This document shows, in pieces, positions 52,858 through 62,739 of a stretch of 64,000 nucleotides of DNA; the first letter of the stretch is position 1, and each line of letters starts with the position of its first letter. A program made the translations under genes and the position numbers. Under the pieces are notes generated by a model. That model saw nothing but the letters and a program-made list of their open reading frames with translations. It had not been told where the DNA came from and ran no database searches. Origin of the DNA: Chlamydiales bacterium. GTDB taxonomy: Bacteria; Chlamydiota; Chlamydiia; Chlamydiales; JAAKFR01. The DNA is taken from positions 238,971 through 302,970 of the forward strand of contig JACKPM010000003.1 of the NCBI GenBank assembly GCA_024233495.1, in the 5' to 3' direction.

Positions 52858-54502
52858 CACCAGAGGATGCATCAGGCACACCTATATGTGCAAGGAGTTC
52901 TCTTTTAAGGAGGGCGTCGTAGTGGTTGTTATTGCGAGAGATGATCGCAAATGCCCCTTCATGACCATGAGTAAAACCGTTTTGCTCACGCAACATGGTC
53001 CAACCTTCGGGGTGCTCTTGGGTGATGCAGCACCCATACTGGAAAATCCCTCCAAAATAGGTGACAACAGCCTCATCAGCCCAATAACGGGGGCTAAGAT
53101 TTTTGATGTTTTCTGTTTGTGCAGCAGCCACGCCGCGGAAAAAGAGAACAAAATCATCCATGAGGTCGTGGTCGAGTAGAATCTTTGCCAAACTCACCAC
53201 TGTGGGGCTTCCCTGTAACTCACTCAGTGTGGCTCGAATTCTTTCTAAGCGGTTCAAGTGTCGAAGGGCTACTATCTCTTCAATATTTGAAGCAAGGCGA
53301 CTTTGGGCAAGTCTGTTTACCCACTCATTTGTGCATTGAGCAGATGTTTCCAGCCTTTGCAGTTCATCAAGTAGCCTTAGCATATCTGCACCATCCGCTT
53401 GTTGAATCTCCGCCCTTATTGCAAAGATCGTTTCGCCTACTGCGAGCTCTTGTAGCCGTCTCTTTAAAGGAGTATCTCCATCGACGCAGAAGCACTGGAG
53501 ATCTTGAATGATGCGCGCTCGTTTTTCAATCTCCGCGCCATTGTTATCCACATCATCAAGTAAGGGCAGAAGCCCTTCTAGATTCTCATCTAACTCTCTT
53601 TGGAGTGCTTCAATAAGAGGCGGCAAGCTCACCATAGCCTCTGTTTGTAGCCGTTCCATTGTGGAAATGAGGGTGGGAATGCCTGCTTCTCCCTCAGCGA
53701 GTGCCCTGTGAAGAAGTCCCGATACAAGGGCAAGGAAGAAGCAGTCGCCGACTGCTTGCGTTGCTTGGTAGTAGTACTTTCGATCTAGATAGGTGATTTG
53801 CTCCTCTTCAGCTTTTTCATCTAGCACACTTCTAACATCACAGGGAAAGCGCACGGGGTCTTCAGGATGCTTACCATTATATCCGCGCTCAACACGATAC
53901 TCTTTAAAATCCTGCGGAGGATGGCTACCCTCTTGTTCACTCATTGCAAGTGCTTGAGCTAACTCTTCATCAAAATCTAAGGATGTGCTGCCCGGAGAAG
54001 GAGGTGGTGGTAGCTCATCACCATCCTCTTCATCACTTGAGTCAGGGGTGTCGGCTCGATTGGCTGCAGGAGGGGTTTGGGGCGAAGAGGACGTAGTTGC
54101 CGAAGCGGGTTCTTCGCCTTGAGGAGGTGGTGGAGTCTTCGTTCCACCTAAAGTAGGAGGAGGTGGTGGAGTCTTTGTTCCACCTAAAGTAGGAGGAGGT
54201 GGTGGAGTCTTTGTTCCACCTAAAGTAGAAGGTGGTGGTGGAGTCTTTATCCTCCTATTTGCTTCCTCTGCTACCTTTCGCTCACAACAGTTGTTAAGGA
54301 TGAGCATTACAATCCCTCCCACAGCCAAAGCGGCACCTGGCACCAAAAAGGCGATGGTGGGAGCGCCTGTTGCCTTAGCCAAAATCTGGCAGCAAATGGC
54401 AGTCGCAACTCCCGCAATGAGAGCCAACGTGCTGACGACATTCACCTTATCTTGCTGACGCTCGAGTGGAATTAGTCTTTGAATACACTCCATAACACAC
54501 AT
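52829..54502 (-). CDS. Predicted membrane-anchored OTU-family deubiquitinase with UIM
   Basis: 557 residues. Two close hydrophobic segments (about 21-42 and 48-70) form a bilobed Inc-like hairpin. A proline-rich linker contains three or four repeats of PPPPPTLGGTKT (residues ~84-127). A textbook ubiquitin-interacting motif DEELAQALAMSEQE lies near 175-190. The OTU catalytic Cys is predicted in AVGDCFFLALVSG (Cys254) and the catalytic His in NNHYDALL (His527). A large helical insertion with coiled-coil character separates them. Together these point to a protease that cleaves ubiquitin conjugates at the host-facing side of the inclusion membrane. Deubiquitinases of several folds have been described in Simkania; I cannot tell whether this is one of them. 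It is inserted between hemE and mfd, which are adjacent in Chlamydia. Confidence 0.85.
   Translation of the reverse strand: MCVMECIQRLIPLERQQDKVNVVSTLALIAGVATAICCQILAKATGAPTIAFLVPGAALAVGGIVMLILNNCCERKVAEEANRRIKTPPPPSTLGGTKTPPPPPTLGGTKTPPPPPTLGGTKTPPPPQGEEPASATTSSSPQTPPAANRADTPDSSDEEDGDELPPPPSPGSTSLDFDEELAQALAMSEQEGSHPPQDFKEYRVERGYNGKHPEDPVRFPCDVRSVLDEKAEEEQITYLDRKYYYQATQAVGDCFFLALVSGLLHRALAEGEAGIPTLISTMERLQTEAMVSLPPLIEALQRELDENLEGLLPLLDDVDNNGAEIEKRARIIQDLQCFCVDGDTPLKRRLQELAVGETIFAIRAEIQQADGADMLRLLDELQRLETSAQCTNEWVNRLAQSRLASNIEEIVALRHLNRLERIRATLSELQGSPTVVSLAKILLDHDLMDDFVLFFRGVAAAQTENIKNLSPRYWADEAVVTYFGGIFQYGCCITQEHPEGWTMLREQNGFTHGHEGAFAIISRNNNHYDALLKRELLAHIGVPDASSGDATDRVTVL
54124..54252. repeat. 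36-base tandem repeats in the OTU gene
   Basis: Three to four copies of a 36-base unit (CCACCTAAAGTAGGAGGAGG and following) encode the 12-residue PPPPPTLGGTKT repeat. Two central copies are identical at the DNA level, suggesting recent expansion; the number may vary between strains. Confidence 0.85.
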
Positions 54503-54514
54503 ATTATAACATGG

Positions 54515-57500
54515 TTAGTCATTCATTGGAAAATTATTTTTTAAGGAATCAATAATTGTGGGAGCGATGTCTTCTGGCTTTTGGGGGATTTTAACAAGTA
54601 TTTTTTTGGAAATCTTGTTTTTAGGGCCGTGCACTTGCTCAGCTACGAGCACCATTTTGGTGAGCTTGAGCAAAGAGAAGGCGTTAACTTGGGCAAAAAT
54701 GCGGATTTTGGTGAGCGCTTGCAGCAAGATGGCTGGAGTGGGAAGGGGGCCAAAGCGGTCTATAAGCTCTTCCATGAGGGTGTCGACATCGGCATCTGTT
54801 TCTGCATCGCCGAGGCGTTGATAGATGTCCATACGCAAATGGACATCGTCGATATAGGTTTCAGGGATGCGTGCATCGAAGGGGAATTCGATTTTCGTTT
54901 CGTGCGTGAGGAAGGGTTCCTTCTTGGCTTGAAGGCGCTGCACAGCGCGCTTGAGCAGTTTACAATAGAAGTGAAAGCCAATCGTCTGCACATGTCCCGA
55001 TTGTTGTGTGCCCAAGATGTTGCCAGCGCCTCGAATTTCGAGATCTTGCATCGCGATCTTCATGCCACCGCCGTGTCCACTCGCTTGCGTCAATGCTGCA
55101 AGTCGCTTTCGTGCGATGGGATTGAGGTCGCGTGGGTTGCGCACGAGGAAGTAGCAGTACGCCTTTTTGTTCCACCGCCCCACCCGGCCACGCATTTGAT
55201 AGAGCGCAGCGAGTCCAAAGTGGTCAGCTTGGTCGATCAAGATGGTATTGGCGTTGGGAATGTCGATGCCGTTTTCAATGATGGAGGTAGCGACGAGGAT
55301 GTTAGCTCTTCCTGATTTGAAGGCGTGGAAGATTTCATCGAGTTCTTTCGCTGCCATCTGTCCATGCCCCACCACGATGTTGGAGTGAGGGACGAGCTTT
55401 TTGATACGGTCAGCAAATGAGTAGATCGATTCAACGCGGTTGTGCACAACGTAGACTTGTCCATTGCGGGAGAGTTCTCGCAAGATCGAATTTTTAAGCA
55501 CTTCGTCTGTGGATTGCGCGATCACCGATTGAATAGGGAGGCGATCTTCAGGCGGCGTGTTGATCACAGAGAGGTCACGTGCGCCTACAAGAGACATGTA
55601 GAGCGTGCGGGGAATCGGAGTTGCAGAGAGGGTGAGGCAGTCTACATCTTGCCGAATCGTTTTAAGGTGCTCTTTGGCGCGCACACCAAAGCGCTGCTCC
55701 TCGTCGATGATCACTAGGCCTAGGTTTTTGAAGGTGACGTCTTTGCTCACAATGCGGTGTGTGCCGACCAAAATGTCGAGTTCACCCGAAGCAGTTTTTT
55801 CAAGCGTCTCCTTTTGCTCTTTCGGCTTGTTAAAACGGGAGAGCACGCCAACACGGATGGGAAAGTTTGCCATGCGGTCACGGAAGGTTTCAAAGTGTTG
55901 CATGGCGAGCACGGTAGTGGGCACAAGGATAGCGACCTGCTTACCTCCATCGACAACAGCTTTGAAGGCAGCACGCATTGCTACCTCTGTCTTTCCATAC
56001 CCTACATCGCCACACACAAGGCGCTCCATCGTTTTGGTGGAGTGCATGTCGTTTTCGACGTTTTGAATCGCAGAGAGTTGGTCGGGTGTCTCTTCGTAGG
56101 GGAATTCCGCGCCGAATTGGTGCACAAGGTCGCTCGGAGGACCGTAATTGAATCCCTCTTTGATCGAGCGTTGTGCTTGCAGCTCTAGCAGGTCTTGCGC
56201 ATAGCCTACAATCGCCTGCTCTGTTTTGGCACGTGCATTTTTCCACTTTGAGCTGCCAATTTGGTTAAGTTGTGGTTTCTCTTCACCTACCCCAATGTAT
56301 TTTGAGACCATATTGGCCTGCTCCATCGGGATAAAGAGTTTTGAGCCCTCTGCATATTCGAGCAGCATGAATTCAGTGTCGACGCCAAGGTGGTTAGGAC
56401 GCTTTTCAATGCCGAGAAAGCGCCCAATGCCGTTGTTCATGTGCACAACGGTTTCCCCAGGTGTCAAAGAACTCATCTCGTGCGGCAGCGTGTGGTAGTG
56501 ACTTCTCTGCTTTTGCCGCCGTACGCGGTAACGCCCTGTCAGCTCGGTCATCGGAATGAGCGCAAAAGCAGGCTCTTCAATATAGAAGCCAGAAGAGAGA
56601 TACCCTCGTTGAATTTGTGCATCAGGCACATGCTCTTTCACTACCCTCTCTTCAGACTCATTTTGGCATACAAAAAGAGCAGGAGGCTTTGTCTCGTTGT
56701 ACACATCAAAGAAGGGGATCTCTTCTGAATGAAAACTTTCAAGGAGAGGGCGGAAGGGAGCAAACCATCTCTTCGCACGTAACTTTTTCCCAAAAGCGTC
56801 GAACTCGAGCTCCTCTTTGCCCAAAATCTTGACATCACAGAGATCTTGGATCGGCTCCTTAGTAAGGTACCACTTTTGTGCCCCCTCAATCTGTTCCCAA
56901 AGCTCGTCAAAGGTGCAAAAGGTGCGCAGTTTTTGACTCATCATCCCTTTGAGCGTCGCATATTTGTCTTCGATTTCAGCTACATCATCGAAGACGACAA
57001 TATAGGAAGAGAGGTAATCGAAAAGAGTCGCAAGTTCTTCCTCTTCTCCTAGAAGCTCCAGCTCTTCACCTGGTGTGATGGTGATCGCATTGACGCGCCC
57101 TACAGACGTTTGCCCAACAGGGTCGTACTTGCGCAGCGAGATGATTTCGTCATCAAGAAATTCGATGCGGAACGGGTCGGGGGAGTTGACAGGGAAGACA
57201 TCGACAATACCCCCGCGTACAGCAAACTCTCCCTTATCTGCAGCAACGCTTTTTTTATGGTACCCCATCAAGGCGAGGTGTTCAGGGAGTGTGTCAAACG
57301 GCACCTCTTGCCCCAGTGCTAACGGCAGGTGTAGCGCAGAGAGGCGCTTGGGTGTGAGGAGCTTTTGCAACACCGCTTGCAGATTTGTGCAGATGATGCG
57401 CGGATTATTCGACGCCTTGATCTCCTGCAACACTTTATACCGCTCCCCCACAATATCGGGGCTGGGAGGAATCTCCTCGTGCGGCAGTGTTTCCCAAGCG

Positions 57501-57685
57501 GGGAATTCAATTGGGGTGTGACCAAAAAAGGGGAAGTTGTCAAAGAGGCGGGGATCGCTTGTGAGCACCACCACATGCTTCTTTGTCTTCTCTAACAACT
57601 TGGACAAAAGAAGAGCTTTGGGTGTTTCCCAAAGCTCTTCGATAAGAAGTGTTTCAGGAATTAAACGCTCTTCGAGAGGATCCAT
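54515..57685 (-). CDS. mfd: Transcription-repair coupling factor Mfd
   Basis: 1056 residues. The UvrB-homology region is at the N-terminus, then the RNA-polymerase-interacting CarD-like domain (TPGETVVHMNNGIGRFLGIE). The RecG-type translocase follows with Walker A GDVGYGKTEVAMRAAF, Walker B IIDEEQRFGV, TATPIPRTLYMSL-type motif III and GRVGRWNKKAYCYF as motif VI. The C-terminal TRCF domain ends the protein. Releases RNA polymerase stalled at lesions and recruits UvrA. Its start overlaps the alaS end by 25 bases. A little shorter than E. coli Mfd (1148), as usual in Chlamydiae. Confidence 0.98.
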   Translation of the reverse strand: MDPLEERLIPETLLIEELWETPKALLLSKLLEKTKKHVVVLTSDPRLFDNFPFFGHTPIEFPAWETLPHEEIPPSPDIVGERYKVLQEIKASNNPRIICTNLQAVLQKLLTPKRLSALHLPLALGQEVPFDTLPEHLALMGYHKKSVAADKGEFAVRGGIVDVFPVNSPDPFRIEFLDDEIISLRKYDPVGQTSVGRVNAITITPGEELELLGEEEELATLFDYLSSYIVVFDDVAEIEDKYATLKGMMSQKLRTFCTFDELWEQIEGAQKWYLTKEPIQDLCDVKILGKEELEFDAFGKKLRAKRWFAPFRPLLESFHSEEIPFFDVYNETKPPALFVCQNESEERVVKEHVPDAQIQRGYLSSGFYIEEPAFALIPMTELTGRYRVRRQKQRSHYHTLPHEMSSLTPGETVVHMNNGIGRFLGIEKRPNHLGVDTEFMLLEYAEGSKLFIPMEQANMVSKYIGVGEEKPQLNQIGSSKWKNARAKTEQAIVGYAQDLLELQAQRSIKEGFNYGPPSDLVHQFGAEFPYEETPDQLSAIQNVENDMHSTKTMERLVCGDVGYGKTEVAMRAAFKAVVDGGKQVAILVPTTVLAMQHFETFRDRMANFPIRVGVLSRFNKPKEQKETLEKTASGELDILVGTHRIVSKDVTFKNLGLVIIDEEQRFGVRAKEHLKTIRQDVDCLTLSATPIPRTLYMSLVGARDLSVINTPPEDRLPIQSVIAQSTDEVLKNSILRELSRNGQVYVVHNRVESIYSFADRIKKLVPHSNIVVGHGQMAAKELDEIFHAFKSGRANILVATSIIENGIDIPNANTILIDQADHFGLAALYQMRGRVGRWNKKAYCYFLVRNPRDLNPIARKRLAALTQASGHGGGMKIAMQDLEIRGAGNILGTQQSGHVQTIGFHFYCKLLKRAVQRLQAKKEPFLTHETKIEFPFDARIPETYIDDVHLRMDIYQRLGDAETDADVDTLMEELIDRFGPLPTPAILLQALTKIRIFAQVNAFSLLKLTKMVLVAEQVHGPKNKISKKILVKIPQKPEDIAPTIIDSLKNNFPMND

Positions 57686-60261
57686 TTTTCTGCCTTCGTG
57701 ATCGCTTCAGGGATTTTATCGAGAGCAGTGCCACCACCTTGCGCGGCATCCGCTTTTCCTCCCCCTTTCCCCTCCACGATGGGCGCCACTTCTTTGATGA
57801 GGTCTCCCGCATGAATCTTCTTGCCAATGAGGTCAGCAGAGACGCGTGCAAGCAACATGCACTTGTTTTCCTCTGTTCCAATGAGTAGAAGTGCAAGGGA
57901 TGGCTCTTTTTCCATCAACGCATCTGCTAGTTCTTTCAGCTCTTTGGGAGGTAAGTTGAGTGCTTTCACGAGATAGGGGATGCGCTCTTTCTTCACTTGC
58001 TTGAGCAAGCTCTCTACCTCACCTTGTAGCGCAAGCTTTTTTAACCCTTTCAGCTCAGTTGTAAGGTGCACGCGCTCCTCGTCAAGTTTGACCAGACGCT
58101 CTAGAAGTTGGTGTGGCTGCACTTTTAGCTGGTCGCAAATCTGACTAACAAGCTGCTCGTGTTCGTATACAAACGCCTCGGCCTCTTTTCCTGTGACCGC
58201 CTCAATGCGGCGAATGCCCGAAGCAATGCTGCCCTCTTTCGTGATGCGGAAGTAGCCGATTTGCCCAGCATTTTGCGCATGTGTACCGCCGCACAACTCT
58301 TTTGAGCAGTCGATGTCCACAACACGTACAACCTTCCCATACTTCTCACCAAAGAACTGCTTGATCTCCTGCTTCTTTTGTGCCTCGGCGTAGCTCAGCT
58401 CATATGTTTCAATTTTTTTGTTCTCGCGAATCTTCTCATTTACTAGCTCCTCAATTGAGCGCACTTCCTCTGGAGTAAGCGCTTTGTGGTGAGAAAAGTC
58501 AAAACGCAATTTGGTGGCCTCCACAATTGAGCCTCCTTGCCGCACATGTTCACCCAAAACTGTTTGCAGCGCCCAATGCAAGAGGTGTGTTGCCGTGTGG
58601 TTGTTTGCAATTTTGATCCGCCGCTCTTCATTGATCGTGGCTGTTATGCGGTCGCCCACCTTGAGCGTGCCTTTGCGTAAGATTCCTTCATGTGCAATGA
58701 CATCGGTGTAGGGGCTTTGTGTGTCGATCACCTTGAACTCAACCTCGCCCGAAAAAAGTGTTCCTTGGTCGCCCACTTGTCCACCCTTCTCAGCATAGAA
58801 AGGCGTTCGGTCCAAAATGACGAGCCCCCCTTCCCCCTCATGCAGGGCGTCGACCACTTCGCCCTCGCGCACAACACCTACCACGACACACTCTGCTGTA
58901 GCTGACTTATAGCCCACAAAATCAGATGCGGCAAACTTTTCAAACGTCGACTCCGCAGCGATTTGCTCGGTCACTTTGCGCGACGCTTTTGAGCGCGCCT
59001 TCGCTTCGTATTCCAGCTCCTCAAAGCGGTTGATGTCAACGCCAAGCTCCGCATCTTTTGCGAGTAGCATAATCTCCTCAAGAGGCAAACCATACGTATC
59101 TTTCAGTTTGAAGGCGTCATCGCCTGAAATCACTTTGCTACTCTTTGCGTTAGCGATCACCTGGTTGAGAATGTTTCCACCCCGCTTCAGCGTGCGCAAA
59201 AAGTTCTCCTCCTCAAGCGTCACAATCTCTTCAATGCGCTCCTGCGCGCTTTTGAGCTCAGGGAAGTCATCGCCCATCATTGAAACAAGCGTAGGAAGAA
59301 GGGCCGCTAAGAAAGGACGCTCCATGCCGAGCTGCCGTCCATACCGAACAGCGCGCCTCAGCACTTTACGTAAGACGTAGCCCCGCTCCACATTGCTCGG
59401 TTGCACACCGTCGGCAATTGCAAAAGAGAGTGTTCGGATATGGTCTGCGATCACATGGAAGGGCGCATCTCCCCGATACTTTTTCCCCGAAAGCTTTTCC
59501 ACCTCTGTGATGAGCATGCGCAAAATGTCGCTTCCAAAAAGAGAGCTCTCACCTAGTTGGAGGGAAATGATGCGTTCTAGCCCCGCTCCTGTATCGACTC
59601 CTGTTTTTGGCAGAGCGTGGAGCTCACCCGCCTGGTCGCGGTTGAACTGCATGAAGACGAGGTTCCAAAACTCGATGTATCGCTCCTCCTTCACATCCTC
59701 AGCGGGGGATCTAGCAGGGCCAAACGCCTCACCTCGATCGTAAAAGAGCTCGCTGCATGGCCCACACGGCCCCACTTCCCCCATGCTCCAGAAGTTGTCC
59801 TTCTCTCCCTTACGGATGATGCGGTCAGGCGAAACAAATTTTTGCCATAGCTCGAAAGATTCATCGTCCTCATGAAAGACAGTGATCCAAAGAAATTCCG
59901 GATCAAACTTGAAAATCTCAGTGCTCACTTCCCACGCGTAGGCGATCGCTTCCTTCTTGAAATAGTCACCAAAAGAGAAGTTGCCGAGCATCTCGAAGAA
60001 GGTGAGGTGACGGCTCGTGTGCCCCACATTTTCCAAATCGTTGTGCTTCCCACCCACACGCACGCACTTTTGGCTGCTCACAGCTCGCGTATAGTCGCGT
60101 ACGCTTTGGCCTAGGAAGACGTCTTTAAACTGGTTCATCCCAGCATTGGTGAAGAGCAAGGTTGGGTCGTCAACCGGCACGACAGGGGAAGAGGGAATCT
60201 TTGTGTGCCCTTTGCTCTCAAAGAATTTTTGGAAGGCTCTGCGGATCTTCTGACTTTTCAT
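57661..60261 (-). CDS. alaS: Alanyl-tRNA synthetase
   Basis: 866 residues. Class II catalytic core with VPVDDPTLLFTNAGMNQFKD (motif 1/2 region), the editing domain zinc site with NHTATHLLHWAL (HxxxH) and CGGTHAQNAGQIGYF, and the C-terminal C-Ala domain ending in GKGGGKADAAQGGG. Full length for the family. Charges tRNA-Ala and clears Ser/Gly mischarging. Start ATG 60261, divergent from tkt with 78 bases between. Confidence 0.98.
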   Translation of the reverse strand: MKSQKIRRAFQKFFESKGHTKIPSSPVVPVDDPTLLFTNAGMNQFKDVFLGQSVRDYTRAVSSQKCVRVGGKHNDLENVGHTSRHLTFFEMLGNFSFGDYFKKEAIAYAWEVSTEIFKFDPEFLWITVFHEDDESFELWQKFVSPDRIIRKGEKDNFWSMGEVGPCGPCSELFYDRGEAFGPARSPAEDVKEERYIEFWNLVFMQFNRDQAGELHALPKTGVDTGAGLERIISLQLGESSLFGSDILRMLITEVEKLSGKKYRGDAPFHVIADHIRTLSFAIADGVQPSNVERGYVLRKVLRRAVRYGRQLGMERPFLAALLPTLVSMMGDDFPELKSAQERIEEIVTLEEENFLRTLKRGGNILNQVIANAKSSKVISGDDAFKLKDTYGLPLEEIMLLAKDAELGVDINRFEELEYEAKARSKASRKVTEQIAAESTFEKFAASDFVGYKSATAECVVVGVVREGEVVDALHEGEGGLVILDRTPFYAEKGGQVGDQGTLFSGEVEFKVIDTQSPYTDVIAHEGILRKGTLKVGDRITATINEERRIKIANNHTATHLLHWALQTVLGEHVRQGGSIVEATKLRFDFSHHKALTPEEVRSIEELVNEKIRENKKIETYELSYAEAQKKQEIKQFFGEKYGKVVRVVDIDCSKELCGGTHAQNAGQIGYFRITKEGSIASGIRRIEAVTGKEAEAFVYEHEQLVSQICDQLKVQPHQLLERLVKLDEERVHLTTELKGLKKLALQGEVESLLKQVKKERIPYLVKALNLPPKELKELADALMEKEPSLALLLIGTEENKCMLLARVSADLIGKKIHAGDLIKEVAPIVEGKGGGKADAAQGGGTALDKIPEAITKAEKWILSKSV

Positions 60262-60339
60262 GCCCTGCCACTATAGCTTGGACTTTATTTTTCTCCCATG
60301 TAAAATGGATCTTTTTTTCGCAAAGAGTAGGGAAAGGCA

Positions 60340-62334
60340 ATGGAGAAAAGACTCGACGAAGAGCAGAGGAAAATCTTGAGCAAAGTGGCAAACACAATTC
60401 GAGGTTTAAGCATAGATGCTGTGCAAAAGGCAAATTCCGGTCACCCAGGCCTTCCGCTCGGCTGCGCAGAGATTGGAGCCTATCTCTATGGAATGGCGCT
60501 GAAGCACAACCCAAAAAATCCAAAGTTTCTCAACCGCGATCGCCTCATCCTCTCAGCAGGACACGGCTCAATGTGGCTCTACTCTTGCCTCCACCTCTCG
60601 GGCTTCAACCTTTCAATCGAAGATCTCAAGGAGTTCCGCCAACTCCACAGCAAAACACCTGGCCACCCTGAGTGCCATGAAACAGAAGGCGTTGAGGCAA
60701 CAACAGGACCGCTTGGTCAAGGAACAGGGAATGCTGTGGGAATGGCACTTGCTGGCAAAATTTTGGCTGAGAAATTCAATACAGATGACCACCAAATTTT
60801 CGATAACAAAGTATTTTGCCTCTGTAGTGACGGTGATATGATGGAGGGGATCAGTCACGAGGTGGGGGCGCTTGCTGGCCATCTTAAGCTCAACAATTTA
60901 ATTTTCATCTATGACGCCAATAACATCTGTTTGGATGGCCCGCTTCCTGAGTGTTGTTCTGAGGATACTGCGGCCCGTTTTCAAGGATATGGGTGGGATG
61001 TCTATCAAGTCGATGGAGCGAATTTCGATGAGCTGCATGACACAATTTGTGAGGCGCGTCAGCATCAGGCGAAGCCAGTGTTGATTATAGCGCGCACTGT
61101 GATTGGAAAAGGGTCGCCAAACAAGGCGGGTACTTCAAAGTGTCACGGCTCTCCCCTTGGGGCAGAAGAGGTTTTAGCAACCAAGAAGAATCTCGACTGG
61201 CCAGAAGAGGAGTTTTATGTTCCCAAAGCTGTCGAAAGTTTTTTCGAAGAGAAGCTGCACGAGGACAAGAAGCGGGAAGAGGAGTGGGAAGACGCCTTCC
61301 GCCTCTGGTCAAAAGCAAATCCTGAGCTGCACGAAGAGTTCCAGAAGATGGTAGAGCATCGCCTTCCTGACCACCTTGAAAAAGAGTTGTGGGATTTGGA
61401 GCTGAAGAATTCGCTTGCAGGGAGAGAGGCCTCTTTCGCTGTGATCAATCATCTTGCACCTCAACTTCCTCAGCTCTATGGCGGTTCAGCCGACCTCTCC
61501 ACCTCAGACAAGACATTAATGACGGATTTTCCGATTATCAGCGCAAAGAACTTTGGAGGACGAAATATCAAGTTTGGTGTGCGTGAATTTGGGATGGGCA
61601 CGATTGCAAATGGCTTGACTCTTTCGCAGATGATCACCCCGTTTGTGGGCACTTTTCTCACATTTTCAGACTATATGCGCAATGCGATTCGCCTCGCTGC
61701 GCTTTCAAAGATTCGGGTGATCTATCAATTCACTCACGATTCCATTTTCCTTGGGGAGGATGGGCCAACACACCAGCCCGTTGAGCACTATGCTGCTTTG
61801 CGCGCAATCCCGAACCTTCATGTGATCCGTCCAGCAGATGGCAATGAGGTGAAGATGGCGTGGCTTGCTGCATTAAGCTATGAAGGACCGACCGCGATCA
61901 TCTTGTCTCGTCAAGGCATAGCAGAGCTTCCTTGCACAAAAGTTGCGTATGCGCACGGTATGGGGCGAGGCGGATACATTGTGAAAAAAGAGAAGAGTAA
62001 GCCTGACTACACGCTCTTTGCAACAGGCTCTGAGCTTACACTTGCACTCAGTGTTGCTGAGCAGCTAGAGAAGCGAGAAAAAGATGTTCGGGTTGTCTCA
62101 ATGCCTTGCTGGGAAATTTTTGAGGCGCAAGATCCTGAGTACCGTGACTCTGTTGTTGGCGGCGACTTGGGTAAACGCGTCAGTATCGAAGCGGGTATTG
62201 AGCAAGGGTGGCACAAATATGTAGGGCTCGACGGCGTCACGATTTGTATGGAGAGCTTTGGTCTCTCTGCTCCAGCGAGCATTCTCAAAGATCAATTTGG
62301 TTTCAACGTCGACGCTATTTTGGAGCAGATTTAG
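60340..62334 (+). CDS. tkt: Transketolase
   Basis: 664 residues from ATG 60340 (GGCAATGG; weak Shine-Dalgarno GGAAAGG just upstream). Thiamine diphosphate site: KANSGHPGLPLGCAEIG at the start, GDGDMMEGISHEVGALAG then NLIFIYDANN for the GDG-N motif, and the Pyr domain DLSTSDKTLM and FTHDSIFLGEDGPTHQPVEH. Transfers two-carbon units between sugar phosphates in the pentose phosphate path. Equivalent to tktB (CT750, from memory) in Chlamydia, where it also follows alaS. Confidence 0.97.
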   Translation: MEKRLDEEQRKILSKVANTIRGLSIDAVQKANSGHPGLPLGCAEIGAYLYGMALKHNPKNPKFLNRDRLILSAGHGSMWLYSCLHLSGFNLSIEDLKEFRQLHSKTPGHPECHETEGVEATTGPLGQGTGNAVGMALAGKILAEKFNTDDHQIFDNKVFCLCSDGDMMEGISHEVGALAGHLKLNNLIFIYDANNICLDGPLPECCSEDTAARFQGYGWDVYQVDGANFDELHDTICEARQHQAKPVLIIARTVIGKGSPNKAGTSKCHGSPLGAEEVLATKKNLDWPEEEFYVPKAVESFFEEKLHEDKKREEEWEDAFRLWSKANPELHEEFQKMVEHRLPDHLEKELWDLELKNSLAGREASFAVINHLAPQLPQLYGGSADLSTSDKTLMTDFPIISAKNFGGRNIKFGVREFGMGTIANGLTLSQMITPFVGTFLTFSDYMRNAIRLAALSKIRVIYQFTHDSIFLGEDGPTHQPVEHYAALRAIPNLHVIRPADGNEVKMAWLAALSYEGPTAIILSRQGIAELPCTKVAYAHGMGRGGYIVKKEKSKPDYTLFATGSELTLALSVAEQLEKREKDVRVVSMPCWEIFEAQDPEYRDSVVGGDLGKRVSIEAGIEQGWHKYVGLDGVTICMESFGLSAPASILKDQFGFNVDAILEQI

Positions 62335-62495
62335 ATAGAGTCAATTCAGTTGAAGATTTCACAGACTCAAGCCGTCTGATTCCGCTAAAGATCATCCTCG
62401 CTCTCATTGCGCTCAATGGTCAATGTCGAGCTTTGGCCCTCCTTGTCTGCGCCATACTGCACATATATAGCCGAGTCTGTATAAATTAGTTATAT
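62335..62495. repeat. Diverged family A MITE-like element
   Basis: Starts at the base after the tkt stop. The left part AGTCAATTCAGTTGAAGATT and the middle (AAAGATC…CTCGCTCTCATTG…CAATGGTCAATGTCGA) align with family A elements through about two thirds of their length. Inner ends ACAGACTC and GAGTCTGT are mutually inverted. It is an old copy or a sister subfamily. It may also provide the end of the tkt transcript. Bases 62496-62739 hold only AT-rich sequence. Confidence 0.55.
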
Positions 62496-62739
62496 GCAAA
62501 AACAGAGTGTCAATATCGCATCGATATTTTTTCTGATTGACTTAGCTTGTGCCCATTTGTGCTCGATTTAAAACATAATTATTTTATACAGACCTAGCTA
62601 TATATTCTTTCCAGTTGTGTTTACGCATCTTGAGACTCCTTGAGGTTTATATATCCAAGGATTTTCGTTATTTCCTGGAATGGGATATAATAAATTTTTA
62701 AAATCATTTGACTGGCAGAGTTAGTCAAGAGCTTACGTC

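Noticed and set aside
54581..55315. 244-codon plus-strand frame opposite mfd
   Set aside because: It is a shadow of the strongly conserved mfd helicase region; no protein-like motifs of its own.
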